Shown piece after piece: positions 16,742 to 25,869 of a stretch of DNA of 64,000 nucleotides (its first letter is position 1; each line of letters opens with the position of its first letter). The stretch comes from Candidatus Dechloromonas phosphoritropha (GTDB lineage Bacteria > Pseudomonadota > Gammaproteobacteria > Burkholderiales > Rhodocyclaceae). Both the position numbers and the translations under genes were made by a program. Location: positions 620,001 through 684,000 of the forward strand of contig JADKGN010000001.1 of assembly GCA_016722705.1 (NCBI GenBank), read 5' to 3'. The notes under the pieces were generated by a model. It saw only the letters and a list, made by a program, of their open reading frames with translations. It ran no database searches and was not told where the DNA came from.

Positions 16742-17640
16742 TTTCGGACAGAGGGATAAGTGATAGCCTTGCTCAATCGCAGGCCGCGTAGCGGCCGAAA
16801 TGAGGAGCAAGAAGATGACGAGAAGGAAGCGGCGGAATCACTCGCCGGAGTTCAAGGCGAAGGTGGCGATGGCGGCCATCAAGGGCGACAAGACGCTGGC
16901 CGAGATGGCGCAGCAGTTCGATGTTCACCCCAACCAGATTACCGACTGGAAGACACAGTTGATGGAGCGTTCGTCAGTCGTGTTTGGCGACACGACCGCC
17001 AAGGAGAAAGGCCCGGACATTCTGGCCATGGAAGCAAAGATTGGTCGCCTGAGTCTGGAAAATGATTTTTTAGAAGGCGCGCTCACCAAGGCGGGACTGC
17101 TGAGCGCAAGACGATGATTGACCGCAGCCACACCCTGCCGGTAGTCCGGCAATGCCGGATTCTCGGGCTTGCCCGGTCGACCGCCTACTACACCCCGGAA
17201 CCTGTCTCGTCCGCCGATCTGGCGCTGATGCGCCGCATCGATGAATTGCATCTGGAGCACCCGTTCGCTGGCAGCCGGATGCTGCGCGATCTGCTGCGCC
17301 TGGAAGGCCATACGATCGGACGCAAGCATGTGCGGACATTGATGCGGAAGATGGGCGTTGAAGCGCTCTATCGGAAGCCGAACCTCTCCAAACGGCATGA
17401 TGCCCACCTGATCCATCCCTATCTGCTCAGGGACCTGGTCATCGACCGCCCCAATCAGGTTTGGGCCACCGACATCACGTACATTCCGATGCGCCGGGGC
17501 TTCGTCTATCTGGTCGCCGTTATCGACTGGTGCAGCCGGAAAGTCCTCTCCTGGCGGTTATCCAACACGCTGACCACGGATTTCTGTCTGGAGGCGGTCA
17601 GCGAAGCCATCTTGCATTTCGGCAAGCCGGATATTGCAGT
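16742..17640 (+). mobile_element. IS3-family element, truncated at its right side
   Basis: The left end is near 16742 (TTTCGGACAGAGGGATAAG). It contains a full orfA and about the first two thirds of orfB. Homology stops after orfB codons GKPDI near 17636, where the next element begins. The missing 3' part is not found elsewhere in the window, so it was lost by a deletion and not merely split. Confidence 0.75.
16815..17117 (+). CDS. IS3-family OrfA
   Basis: About 100 residues. RRNHSPEFKAKVAMAAIKGD with VHPNQITDWKTQL is the helix-turn-helix of the IS3 OrfA family. ATG 16815 follows a GAGGAGC ribosome site; a GTG 15 bases earlier is also in frame. The stop overlaps orfB. Confidence 0.85.
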   Translation: MTRRKRRNHSPEFKAKVAMAAIKGDKTLAEMAQQFDVHPNQITDWKTQLMERSSVVFGDTTAKEKGPDILAMEAKIGRLSLENDFLEGALTKAGLLSARR

Positions 17641-17677
17641 GGCTCCGGTCCCTTGGACAGTCACCGGGGTGGAATAA
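17114..17677 (+). pseudogene. IS3-family OrfB, 3'-truncated
   Basis: The frame reads the HTH_21 region (HPFAGSRMLRDLLRLEGHTI) and the first catalytic Asp (VWATDITYIPMRRGFVYLVA). It leaves family sequence after AILHFGKPDI and ends on 14 unrelated residues. The second Asp and the Glu of the DDE triad are missing, so it is inactive. Confidence 0.88.
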
Positions 17678-17864
17678 GCTAAGGCCGGTGGTTGGGAGAT
17701 GGTTTTGACGTTCCCGGATTTTAAACGGATAGTGGTAGGCGCTGTGGAGCTTGTGGGCAGCCGCCGACCTGTGGGCAAGCGGTGGGAACCGCGGCAACGC
17801 GGTTAGGCGGGGATCGGCGCAGCCGACTGTCCACAAATCCACGGTGCAGGGTGCTTTTCGCCTT

Positions 17865-18698
17865 TCACGCCGCCAGAGCTTGCGCCGCGGCCAGCGCGCC
17901 GAAGTAGGCATCGTCCGGTGTTTGCCACGCGAGCGACTGGTGGGGCCGTCGGCGGTTGTACCAGTCGAAGCATTCGGCCAAGCTACGCTTTTGCTCAATG
18001 CCGTTTGCCGCCGGGCGCAGATAGACCCACTCGTGTTTCACGGTCCACCACAGGCGTTCGACGAAGATGTTGTCGTAGCAGCGTCCACGTCCGTCCATGC
18101 TGATCTGGATTTTGTGGGCCTTGAGCACGCCCGTGAATTCCTCGCTGGTGAATTGACTGCCCTGGTCGGTGTTGAAGATCGTGGGCTGGCCGTATCGGGC
18201 AATCGCTTCCTTGAGCGCTTCGACACAGAAGTCCGCCGTCAGCGTGTTGGACAGCCGCCAGGCCAGCACCCGTCTTGTCGCCCAGTCCAGGATGGCGGCG
18301 AGGTACAGAAAGCCTCGCTGCATCGGGATGTAGGTGATGTCGGTGGCCCAGACCTGATTAGGCTGGTCAATGCTCATGTCCCGCAGAAGGTAGGGGTAGA
18401 TCTTGTGCTCGGGATGGGGCCGACTGGTGTCGGACTTCGGGGTGACCGCCCACAGGCCGAGCTTCTTCATCAGCCGACGAATACGCCGACGTCCGACCAG
18501 AACGCCTTCGCGCTTGAGCATCGCCTGGAGTCGCCGGCTACCGTACATCGGATTCTCGGTGAAGAGCTCGTCCAGTCGCTTGAGCAGATCAAGTTCCTCG
18601 TTCGACTCGGGTTTGGGGTGGTAATAGACGCTGCTACGGGAAACCCCGAGCAGCTTGGCTTGCCGGGCAATGGACAGTTCCGCGTTCGGCTTGATCAT
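17865..18698 (-). CDS. IS3-family OrfB transposase
   Basis: 277 residues with an intact rve core: VWATDITYIPMQRGFLYLAA (first Asp), IFNTDQGSQFTSEEF (second Asp) and a Glu in CYDNIFVERLWWTVKHEWVY. The N-terminal HTH_21 region (MYGSRRLQAMLKREG) and the family tail NRRRPHQSL are present. Length is normal. The start overlaps the orfA stop by four bases. Confidence 0.92.
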   Translation of the reverse strand: MIKPNAELSIARQAKLLGVSRSSVYYHPKPESNEELDLLKRLDELFTENPMYGSRRLQAMLKREGVLVGRRRIRRLMKKLGLWAVTPKSDTSRPHPEHKIYPYLLRDMSIDQPNQVWATDITYIPMQRGFLYLAAILDWATRRVLAWRLSNTLTADFCVEALKEAIARYGQPTIFNTDQGSQFTSEEFTGVLKAHKIQISMDGRGRCYDNIFVERLWWTVKHEWVYLRPAANGIEQKRSLAECFDWYNRRRPHQSLAWQTPDDAYFGALAAAQALAA

Positions 18699-19000
18699 CG
18701 TGCGCCTTTCATCAGGCGGGAGATGGCGGGCTGTCCGACCAGAAAATCCCGTTCGACCTGGAGTTGCCCAATCTTGCGATGCAGATCGTCGATCACCTTC
18801 TGTGGGTCGGCAGCATTCTTGTTGCCGCGCTCAAAGAGCTCGTCGGCACGCTTCACCAATTCCTGCTTCCAGGTGCTGATCATCGTCGGATGAACCCCAT
18901 ATTCCGATGCTAGATCCGCCAGGGTCTTGTCCCCAGCCAGCGCCGCCATCGCCACTTGCGCCTTGAACTTCGCGCCGTGCTGCTTGCGTTTCACGCTCAT
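18695..19000 (-). CDS. IS3-family OrfA
   Basis: 101 residues. KRKQHGAKFKAQVAMAALAG with VHPTMISTWKQELVKRADEL is the DNA-binding part, and VIDDLHRKIGQLQVERDFL a coiled-coil tail. It is intact and coupled to orfB. Confidence 0.9.
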   Translation of the reverse strand: MSVKRKQHGAKFKAQVAMAALAGDKTLADLASEYGVHPTMISTWKQELVKRADELFERGNKNAADPQKVIDDLHRKIGQLQVERDFLVGQPAISRLMKGAR

Positions 19001-19055
19001 GTTTCACGTTCCTTTCGTTCGGTCGGCTTTAGCTTATCCGACTGTCCGAAAAACC

Positions 19056-20027
19056 GTGACCGCCGCAACGGCAGTTGTCCTCTCGAAACGTGACATCGAG
19101 CACCCAATGCAGGCTGTTCTCGATACCTCAATGACTGCGTGCTGCGTTGGCAAAAGACGCTGCGGTGGTGACGCCCTTGCTGCCGATGTAGAAGGCGCGC
19201 TCCTTGGAAAGCGTGCCGTTGATGTCCCGCTGTCGCTCGATCATGCCGACGCCAGCGAGTTTTGGCCAGTGTGTCTGGAACTTCTTGTCCAGCCAGGACA
19301 GGTTCGTGACCCACATCGCCCGTCGGGCTTCGATGCGGCCATGGTTCTTCTCGACAGATTGGAATCGATCAACCGGCAGCGTGCCGAAGCCGGCTGTCTC
19401 GCCATCAGAAAAGAACTCTCGCAAGGCATTCGCCAAGGTTTCCTGATTATCCTTGACGGCCAGCAGATAATCCCCGCTCTGGTCGAGAATCTTTCGGGCA
19501 ATCTCGGTCTGGCAACCGATGGCATCAATCGTCACGATGCATCCCTTGAGGGTCAGTGTGTCGAGCAGCGCCTTGATGGCGGGTATCTCGTTGCCCTTGC
19601 CACGGGTATGATCCTGGGCCAGACACAAGCCGCTGGCAGTGGCGTAAGCGCTGATCGTGTGCAGCGCGCTGTTATGGCCATCCCGGGAACCACAGGCGGT
19701 CTTGCCGTCGATGGCGACTACCCCCGCCACAACGCCGATGAGGCCACTGATCCATTCACGGAAACAGGTCTCGAATACTTGGGCATCCAGCAGGCGGAAT
19801 ACCCGGCCAAAAGTGTCATGGGACGGTGTGCCGTGCTCAAGAACCAGGTGCTGCTTCAGCCAAGCCTCGTTGTCCTCGACCCATTCGGCGACATCCACCC
19901 AACTATCCGCTCCGCACAACACTGCGCACAGCGCCATCAGGATCATTTCCGTCAGATCGTGCCGCTGCGCAGGCCCGGTGCGAGGATCATCCAGACCAAC
20001 AAATACTTCCGTCAGTGTCATTTCCAT
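19056..20027 (-). pseudogene. ISAs1-family transposase, nonsense mutation and 3' truncation
   Basis: From about MEMTLTEVFVGLDDPRTG (20027) the frame reads a normal ISAs1 transposase through GVVAIDGKTACGSRD, IVTIDAIGCQTEIARKIL and DYLLAVKDNQETLANALREF. A TGA at 19128-19130 replaces the Trp of the conserved SHWGIENSLHW. The frame continues after it (GIENSLHWVLDVTFREDN) until the IS3 element cuts it. An upstream in-frame start at 20084 is less likely. Confidence 0.88.
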
Positions 20028-20147
20028 TCCCGACAAAAGTCGAGAGTAGACCTGATTCCGACCGAGTCCACAAGCCCCCGTCATAACTCACTGATAGTAA
20101 ACAACTCTCCAGCAGGGTTTACGATATCTGCGTATGCAATAGCCCTG
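19056..20147 (-). mobile_element. ISAs1-family element, 3' end lost
   Basis: The right end, read inward from 20147, is CAGGGCTATTGCATACGCAG, a typical ISAs1 terminal repeat and similar to the ends of the element at 51939-53211. The left part is cut at about 19055 by the IS3 element. It inserted in the histone-deacetylase-like gene that continues at 20148. Confidence 0.82.
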
Positions 20148-20563
20148 TGATGGTGACGGTCTGCAACCTGCCCGCCTGCCGCTGTGCTATAACTGACGCC
20201 GATGCACATTCCGATGGCACCGAAGACATCATCACCCGCCTCGGCAATCGGGTGTTGCACTACACCCCGCGAATCACTTCAGCGTCCACCTTCCTCAATG
20301 CACTACCCGAGTTCGTTGCACAATTCGCAGACTGCGGCCTAGTGCTATATCAGGCCGGCACTGATCAATATATCGACGATCCACTTGGCGCCGGCACAAT
20401 GACCAGCGAGCAGATGACCCTGCGCGACCGGATCGTGTTCAGCGGCTTGCGTGATATTGGCGTCCCGTTTGCGTGGAACTTGGCCGGCAGCTACCAGCGG
20501 GGTCGGGCATTGCTCGACATCCATGACGCGACGATGATCGAATGCGCGAGGGCCTGGCTATGA
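20148..20563 (+). pseudogene. histone-deacetylase superfamily protein, C-terminal remnant
   Basis: The frame entering from the ISAs1 end reads TDADAHSDGTEDI, which matches the metal-binding D-x-D-x-H-x-x-G-T motif of HDAC/AcuC/polyamine-deacetylase proteins. It continues with LVLYQAGTDQYIDDPLGAG, the second metal Asp region, and IGVPFAWNLAGSYQRG, the closing segment. The N-terminal half with the catalytic His pair is absent, so no activity is expected. It ends in a four-base overlap with the next small frame. Confidence 0.72.
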
Positions 20564-20781
20564 TCATGTTCCCGCCAAGCGGCGAGCAGCTTGTCGCAAG
20601 ACTCGACATCCTCGACGAAATTCAGACGCTTTGCGACGAGTGCTCGAAGCACGCCTGCCAGCATTATCGCGACTTCGGCAAGGTTGTTCTGGCCGGCTGT
20701 TATAAGCTCGGCGAACCGAAGTCCGCTATGTCCGCTTTGCAACAGATTTGCATGCTTGAGCGCTACCGGCATCGCCTATAA
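20560..20781 (+). CDS. small protein of unknown function, coupled to the deacetylase remnant
   Basis: ATG 20560 overlaps the stop of the deacetylase remnant (ATGA) and gives 73 residues containing four cysteines (LCDECSKHAC, LAGCYKLG, QQICML). I do not recognise a family. The overlap suggests an old operon partner of the deacetylase gene; with that gene's promoter gone it may not be expressed. Confidence 0.4.
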   Translation: MIMFPPSGEQLVARLDILDEIQTLCDECSKHACQHYRDFGKVVLAGCYKLGEPKSAMSALQQICMLERYRHRL

Positions 20782-20803
20782 GTTGAATTGTCGAACCCCG
20801 AAA

Positions 20804-20943
20804 ATGGGGAGCTCCAAATTGTGTGAGCTCTGGCGATGGTTGGAAGAGAGTGCCCGGCTGCGCGTGCTGCTCGCCTGCGGGATTTCGGTTGATCTCGCTC
20901 GCGTCGTTGAGGTCAAGTGGAAATTGGAACAGGCATTGCGAGG
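20804..20943 (+). pseudogene. possible small reading frame interrupted near its 3' end by ISAs1
   Basis: A frame from ATG 20804 (KLCELWRWLEESARLRVLL) meets the ISAs1 target site. Removing the element and one duplication copy would let it continue for four codons to a stop at 22238-22240. The product would have about 50 residues. There is no known family and no good ribosome site, so a real gene is uncertain. Confidence 0.25.
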
Positions 20944-22220
20944 CAGGGCCTCCGCACTCGGAATGAATAATTCCATTTGTCATTATCTCCCTGAAAAAGT
21001 CGTTAACATTCAGCACGTTACGCCATCATCTTGTAAACCCATCGGAAATCACGTCTACTCTCGTCTTTTGGGTGCCCCCAATGAGCGCGACGAAAGGTCT
21101 GGTTTTGATGGAATGCTTGAACGAAATCGATGATCCCCGGAAGGCCAGCAATGGGACGCGGCATGACTTTCGGGAGATGCTCGTGATGGCGATCGCCGGT
21201 GTTCTCTCGGATTGCGACAGTGTGGAAGACGTTGCTGCCTGGGCGCAATCGCGTGAGCAGTGGTTGCGTCGGTTTCTGGTGCTGAAAAATGGCGTGCCGT
21301 CCGAAGACACCTTTCTGCGACTCTTTCGCCTGCTTGATCCTGGGCAATTCGAAGCCAGCTTCCGGCGCTGGGTGACTCAGGCCGTACCGACGTTGGCAGG
21401 AACGATTGCGGTCGACGGCAAAACGGTGCGTGGATCGGGCAATGGTGGCGAAGACGCCATTCACCTGGTTAGCGCCTTCGCCACCGAACTGGGCATTGCC
21501 CTGGGTCAGGAGAAGGTCTGCGGCAAGAGCAACGAAATCACCGCCATTCCCGAATTGCTTGAAGCGCTTGCGATCGACGGCTTTCTGGTCAGTATCGATG
21601 CCATGGGCTGCCAGCGCGCCATTGCCCGAAAGATCATTGACAAAAAAGCGGATTACCTGCTCGCCGTCAAAGGCAATCAACCCAAGCTGTTCAACGCGAT
21701 CCAGGGCGCTTTCATTGATCGTCGAGAGACAGCGGGGCGAAACGAACACGTCGAGAAATCGCATGGCCGCGTGGTGGCGCAAATCGCGTCGATCCTGCCA
21801 GCGGAAGGCGTCGTGGTGTTGGCTGACTGGCCGGAGTGCGCCGTCATTGGCCGCATTGACTCGGTACGTCAGGTCACCGGCAAGGCGGCGACGCTGGAGC
21901 AACGGTATTACATTGCCTCGCGGGCTTTGACGCCTGAGCAACTGGCCCAAGCGGCCCGTAGCCATTGGGGAATCGAGAACCAACTTCATTGGATGCTTGA
22001 TGTCACGATGGGCGAGGACGGCAGTACGGTGCGTGAAGACCATGCGCCACAAAACCTCTCCCTGCTCAAGAAGATCGTCCTCAATCTCATTCGCCTGGAT
22101 AAGACCGACAAAAAGAAATGCAGCTTGCGCTTGAAGCGCAAGCGGGCGGCCTGGGATGATGAGGTACGCATGAATATGTTGGGGTTTCAGGCATTATGAT
22201 GTTCGAGTGCGGAGGCCCTG
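20944..22220 (+). mobile_element. ISAs1-family insertion sequence, complete
   Basis: 1277 bp. The left end begins CAGGGCCTCCGCACTCG, and the right end read inward starts with the same 17 bases. The flanks carry ATTGCGAGG at 20935-20943 and 22222-22230, a 9-bp duplication (one extra base, T, stands at 22221). One intact transposase gene is inside. It is a different ISAs1 type from the other two in the window, as its ends differ. Confidence 0.92.
21081..22199 (+). CDS. ISAs1-family transposase
   Basis: About 372 residues with all family landmarks: ECLNEIDDPRK at the N-terminus, TIAVDGKTVRGSG, VSIDAMGCQRAIARKIIDKK, DYLLAVKGNQ, ARSHWGIENQLHWMLDVTMG and DHAPQNLSLLKKIVLNL. The ATG at 21081 is preferred; a GTG three codons earlier is possible. 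It looks intact and able to act. Confidence 0.93.
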   Translation: MSATKGLVLMECLNEIDDPRKASNGTRHDFREMLVMAIAGVLSDCDSVEDVAAWAQSREQWLRRFLVLKNGVPSEDTFLRLFRLLDPGQFEASFRRWVTQAVPTLAGTIAVDGKTVRGSGNGGEDAIHLVSAFATELGIALGQEKVCGKSNEITAIPELLEALAIDGFLVSIDAMGCQRAIARKIIDKKADYLLAVKGNQPKLFNAIQGAFIDRRETAGRNEHVEKSHGRVVAQIASILPAEGVVVLADWPECAVIGRIDSVRQVTGKAATLEQRYYIASRALTPEQLAQAARSHWGIENQLHWMLDVTMGEDGSTVREDHAPQNLSLLKKIVLNLIRLDKTDKKKCSLRLKRKRAAWDDEVRMNMLGFQAL

Positions 22221-22322
22221 TATTGCGAGGTGACATTTGAGACGATTTCCGCCTGGTTTCCGTACAGGCCATCATCCCGACATCGAGCAACACCCGAAAC
22301 CCTTGCCACACAAGGCTTTGCG

Positions 22323-22397
22323 TGGTGGGCGGTACTGGGATCGAACCAGTGACCCCTGCCGTGTGAAGGCAGTGCTCTACCCCTGAGCTAACCGCCC
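22323..22397 (-). tRNA. tRNA-Val (CAC)
   Basis: The minus strand folds as a standard cloverleaf. The acceptor stem GGGCGGT/ACCGCCC, anticodon stem CTGCC/GGCAG with loop TTCACAC (anticodon CAC), and the GGTTCGATCC T-arm are seen. The CCA end is encoded. It lies divergently upstream of gltX. An imperfect hairpin (CCTTG/CAAGG) follows its 3' end. Confidence 0.95.
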
Positions 22398-22493
22398 CGT
22401 TGGGAAGCTCGCATTTAACCATAAGTCCTAGAGCCGGTCAAACGCCGGTCGGATAGAATACGGCCCCTTGCCTATCCACGGATTCCGCACGCC

Positions 22494-23891
22494 ATGAAGC
22501 CCGTCCGCACCCGTTTCGCGCCCAGCCCAACCGGCTACCTGCACATTGGCGGCGCCCGCACCGCCCTCTTCTCGTGGGCGTTCGCTCGCCGCCATGGCGG
22601 CACCTTCATACTGCGCGTCGAGGATACCGATGTGGCGCGTTCGACGCCCGAGGCGGTGCAGGCCATTCTCGACGGCATGGCCTGGCTGAGTCTGGAACAT
22701 GACGAAGGGCCGTTCTACCAGATGCAGCGGATGGATCGCTACAAGGCTGTGATCCAGCAGATGCTGGCCACCGGCACTGCTTATCGCTGCTACACGACGC
22801 GCGAGGAACTGGATGCACTGCGCGCCGAGCAGGAAGCGCGCAAGGAAAAGCCGCGCTACGATGGCCGCTGGCGTCCGGAACCAGGCAAGACCCCTCCTCC
22901 CCCGCCAAACGACGTACCGGCGGTCGTGCGCTTTCGCAACCCGAAGGGTGGGGTGGTCGCCTGGGACGATCAGGTCAAGGGGCGCATCGAATTCGCCAAT
23001 GGCGAACTCGACGATCTGATCATCGCCCGCGCCGACGGCACGCCGACCTACAATTTCTGCGTCTGCGTCGATGACTGGGACATGGGCATCACCCACGTCA
23101 TCCGCGGCGACGACCACGTCAATAACACTCCACGCCAGATCAATATCCTGCAGGCGCTCGGTGCCGAGTTACCGCAATATGCCCATCTGTCGATGATTCT
23201 CGGCGAAGATGGCACCAAGCTGTCGAAGCGCCATGGTGCAGTGTCCGTGATGCAATACGATGAGGACGGTTTTCTGCCGGAAGCGGTCATCAATTACCTC
23301 GCCCGTCTCGGCTGGTCGCACGGCGACGACGAGATCTTCTCGCGCCAGCAGTTCGTCGAATGGTTCGACCTCGACCACATCACCGCCTCGGCCGCGCAAT
23401 TCAATACCGAAAAACTGCTGTGGTTGAACCAGTATTACATGAAACAGCTGCCGCTCGCCGATCTCACTGAAAGAGTCCGGGCCCGCCTGACCGCCCGCGG
23501 CGTCGACACCGAGGCGGGGCCAGACCTGGAACGAGCGGTCGCCTTGTACGTCGACCGCAGTAACTCGTTGAATGTGCTTGCCGACGAAGTTGCGATCTTC
23601 TACGTCGAGGTATCACCCTCAACCGAACTGCTGGCGCAGCATCTGACTGATGATGCGCGCCCGGCGCTGACCGATTTTGCCGAAGGCATCGCTACGGTCG
23701 ACTGGGAAATTCCGCAAATAAACGCGTTGATCAAGGAGACGGCGACCAGGCACGGCCTCAAGATGCCGAAGCTGGCCATGCCGCTGCGCGTGATCCTGAC
23801 CGGCCAGGGGCAGACCCCATCGGTCGATGCGGTCATCGCACTGATCGGCCGCTGCACAGTATTGGAGAAGCTGGCCGGGCTGAAAAGGTAA
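22494..23891 (+). CDS. gltX: glutamate--tRNA ligase
   Basis: 465 residues, normal for a bacterial GluRS. The class I signature HIGG is at 17-20 (PTGYLHIGGARTALFSW) and the KMSKS-type loop is KLSKR at 242-246. LRVEDTDVARSTPEAV and HVIRGDDHVNNTPRQINIL are family blocks in the catalytic domain. It charges tRNA-Glu in the cytoplasm. A tRNA-Glu gene lies about 170 bases downstream in the following tRNA cluster. Confidence 0.97.
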   Translation: MKPVRTRFAPSPTGYLHIGGARTALFSWAFARRHGGTFILRVEDTDVARSTPEAVQAILDGMAWLSLEHDEGPFYQMQRMDRYKAVIQQMLATGTAYRCYTTREELDALRAEQEARKEKPRYDGRWRPEPGKTPPPPPNDVPAVVRFRNPKGGVVAWDDQVKGRIEFANGELDDLIIARADGTPTYNFCVCVDDWDMGITHVIRGDDHVNNTPRQINILQALGAELPQYAHLSMILGEDGTKLSKRHGAVSVMQYDEDGFLPEAVINYLARLGWSHGDDEIFSRQQFVEWFDLDHITASAAQFNTEKLLWLNQYYMKQLPLADLTERVRARLTARGVDTEAGPDLERAVALYVDRSNSLNVLADEVAIFYVEVSPSTELLAQHLTDDARPALTDFAEGIATVDWEIPQINALIKETATRHGLKMPKLAMPLRVILTGQGQTPSVDAVIALIGRCTVLEKLAGLKR

Positions 23892-23957
23892 ATATTGCTG
23901 GACAAGTATTTACAAGCTTGGACCGAGTCCATATAATTCGCGCTCTTTCACGGTACC

Positions 23958-24033
<76 letters not shown>

Positions 24034-24063
24034 GGCAAACGTGAAGGAACGTTGTTAGTCCGG

Positions 24064-24139
24064 GTCCCCATCGTCTAGAGGCCTAGGACACCGCCCTTTC
24101 ACGGCGGTAACCGGGGTTCGAATCCCCGTGGGGACGCCA
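24064..24139 (+). tRNA. tRNA-Glu (TTC)
   Basis: Acceptor GTCCCCA/TGGGGAC, anticodon stem CCGCC/GGCGG with loop CTTTCAC giving TTC, and CCA encoded. It pairs functionally with the nearby gltX. Confidence 0.95.
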
Positions 24140-24151
24140 AGCTTTCGGCGC

Positions 24152-24228
24152 GGAGTGGTAGTTCAGTTGGTTAGAATACCGGCCTGTCACGCCGGGGGTC
24201 GCGGGTTCGAGTCCCGTCCACTCCGCCA
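24152..24228 (+). tRNA. tRNA-Asp (GTC)
   Basis: Acceptor GGAGTGG/CCACTCC, anticodon loop CTGTCAC giving GTC, T-arm GCGGGTTCGAGTCCCGT, and CCA encoded. Last tRNA before the terminator. Confidence 0.95.
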
Positions 24229-24236
24229 ACAAATAC

Positions 24237-24264
24237 AAAAAAACCGGCCTTGGCCGGTTTTTTT
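24237..24264 (+). terminator. Rho-independent terminator after the tRNA cluster
   Basis: A-run, then CCGGCC, a TT loop, GGCCGG, then seven T. The flanking A-run extends the stem. It is strong and also symmetrical enough to work in both directions. Confidence 0.9.
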
Positions 24265-24356
24265 GTTTCCCCTGTTGAATACATGGATATTTCTGACTCG
24301 GAGGATTATACTTCTGCCTCCCGACCAACCCCGTTCCGAGGCAGGAGTCTTGCCCT

Positions 24357-25868
24357 ATGCATGATCGCAACGTTCTGTCGCTGGTCAAAGGTTTCACCGG
24401 TTTCGCACTGATTTCCCTTACGTCCCTCGTTGCCGCCCCGGTTCTTGCCGACGGCGACAGCCAAACTCTGCTCCTGTCCATGCTGGCCCCTTCGAACGCC
24501 GCGAGCATCGACAACGCCCTGACGGTTCACGAAGTGCACCCAGCAACGGCAGTGGCTCGCACGGTCGACCTGACCATCCAGCCCGACGATCTCTGGGTTC
24601 GTCTGCGCCACGGTTTTGCGATGACCAACCTGGATGATGACTTGACGCTCCACTATCAACAGTGGTACCAGAACCGGCCCGATGCGCTGCGCCGGATGGT
24701 CGAGCGCAGCCGGCCCTATCTGCATTACATCGTCGAGGAACTGGAAGCCCGCGGCATGCCGACCGAAATCGCGCTGTTGCCGATGGTCGAGAGCTCCTTC
24801 AACCCGATGGCCTATTCGCGTTCCCATGCCTCGGGGCTCTGGCAGTTCATCCCGGCCACCGGCAAGCGTTTCAACCTCGAGCAGACGTGGTGGCAAGATC
24901 AGCGCCGCGACATCGTTGCCTCGACCGACGCCGCGCTCGAATACCTGCAGGCCATCTACGAAATGCACGGCGACTGGCACCTTGCCCTGGCCTCCTACAA
25001 CTGGGGCGAAGGTGCGGTCAAGCGGGCCATCGAGAAAAACCAGGCCAAGGGCCTGCCGACCGACTACGTCAGCCTGACGATGCCAAACGAAACGCGGCAT
25101 TACGTCCCGAAGCTTCAGGCGCTCAAGAACATCTTCAGCAACCCGGTCCTGATGATCCAACTCGGCCTCCCGGAGATCATTAATCGCCCTTATTTTGCAA
25201 CCGTCGGAACGTCCCGGCCGATGGATGTCAAGACCGCCGCCCGCCTCGCCAACATGCCGATCGATGAATTCCTGGCGCTGAATCCATCGCACAATCGCCC
25301 GGTAATGAAGGCAGATACGCCGGTCGTCCTGCCGGCCGAGAAGCTCGCCACTTTCCAGCGCAATCTCGAAAAGACCGACGAACCACTGACCGAATGGCAG
25401 GCCTACACGCTGAAGTCCGGCGAAAAGCTGGACCAGGTCGCGCCGCGTTTCGGTATTGCGCTGGCCGACCTGCAACGCGCCAACGGCTTAAAGGGCAATA
25501 TCAAGCTGGCTGGCGGCTCCACCCTGCTCGTCCCGGCCGGCAAAGGTGCCGACGATCTGGACAGCATGGGTGCGGAGCCAAGCCTTCCGCAAATTGTCGA
25601 GCCCGAACCGCCGCCCGTTAAGGCCCCGGTGGCATTCACGCCTGCAACACGGCCGGGCAAGCCTGACAAGGCGTCCAACAGCAAGGCAGCCGATACCAAG
25701 GTTGCCACCAGGGACAACAAGAAAGATAGCGGCAAGCTGGCCGCTGCCAATACCGCAAAAGTGCCTAAAGCAGCCGCCACCGACAAGCCCAAGGTCTCCA
25801 CCGCAAAACCGGCAGCCCCGGTGCAGGCCACCAAGGTCGCCAAATCGGGCAACGGCCGGCGTAGCTGA
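24357..25868 (+). CDS. mltD: membrane-bound lytic murein transglycosylase D (MltD-like)
   Basis: 503 residues. An N-terminal signal or anchor (FTGFALISLTSLVAAPVLA) precedes an SLT domain at about 120-230 with catalytic Glu145 in LPMVESSFNPMA and the family motifs ASGLWQFIPATGKRF and LALASYNWGEGAVKRAI. One LysM-like domain (YTLKSGEKLDQVAPRFG) lies around 350-396, followed by a Lys/Ala/Pro-rich tail. It cleaves peptidoglycan glycan strands with formation of anhydromuropeptides. E. coli MltD has two LysM domains and a lipobox; here one LysM is clear and no lipobox Cys is seen. Confidence 0.92.
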   Translation: MHDRNVLSLVKGFTGFALISLTSLVAAPVLADGDSQTLLLSMLAPSNAASIDNALTVHEVHPATAVARTVDLTIQPDDLWVRLRHGFAMTNLDDDLTLHYQQWYQNRPDALRRMVERSRPYLHYIVEELEARGMPTEIALLPMVESSFNPMAYSRSHASGLWQFIPATGKRFNLEQTWWQDQRRDIVASTDAALEYLQAIYEMHGDWHLALASYNWGEGAVKRAIEKNQAKGLPTDYVSLTMPNETRHYVPKLQALKNIFSNPVLMIQLGLPEIINRPYFATVGTSRPMDVKTAARLANMPIDEFLALNPSHNRPVMKADTPVVLPAEKLATFQRNLEKTDEPLTEWQAYTLKSGEKLDQVAPRFGIALADLQRANGLKGNIKLAGGSTLLVPAGKGADDLDSMGAEPSLPQIVEPEPPPVKAPVAFTPATRPGKPDKASNSKAADTKVATRDNKKDSGKLAAANTAKVPKAAATDKPKVSTAKPAAPVQATKVAKSGNGRRS

Positions 25869-25869
25869 T

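Larger units (their letters stand above)
17647..19055 (-). mobile_element. IS3-family element, complete, minus orientation
   Basis: About 1.4 kb. Related ends are TTGGACAGTC...GGAATAAGCTAA on the left and, read inward, TTCGGACAGTCGGATAAGCT on the right; exact termini are uncertain by a few bases. orfA and orfB are intact. On its right it interrupts an ISAs1 element, and on its left it abuts a truncated IS3 element. No target duplication is visible, which fits a deletion on one side after insertion. Confidence 0.8.
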
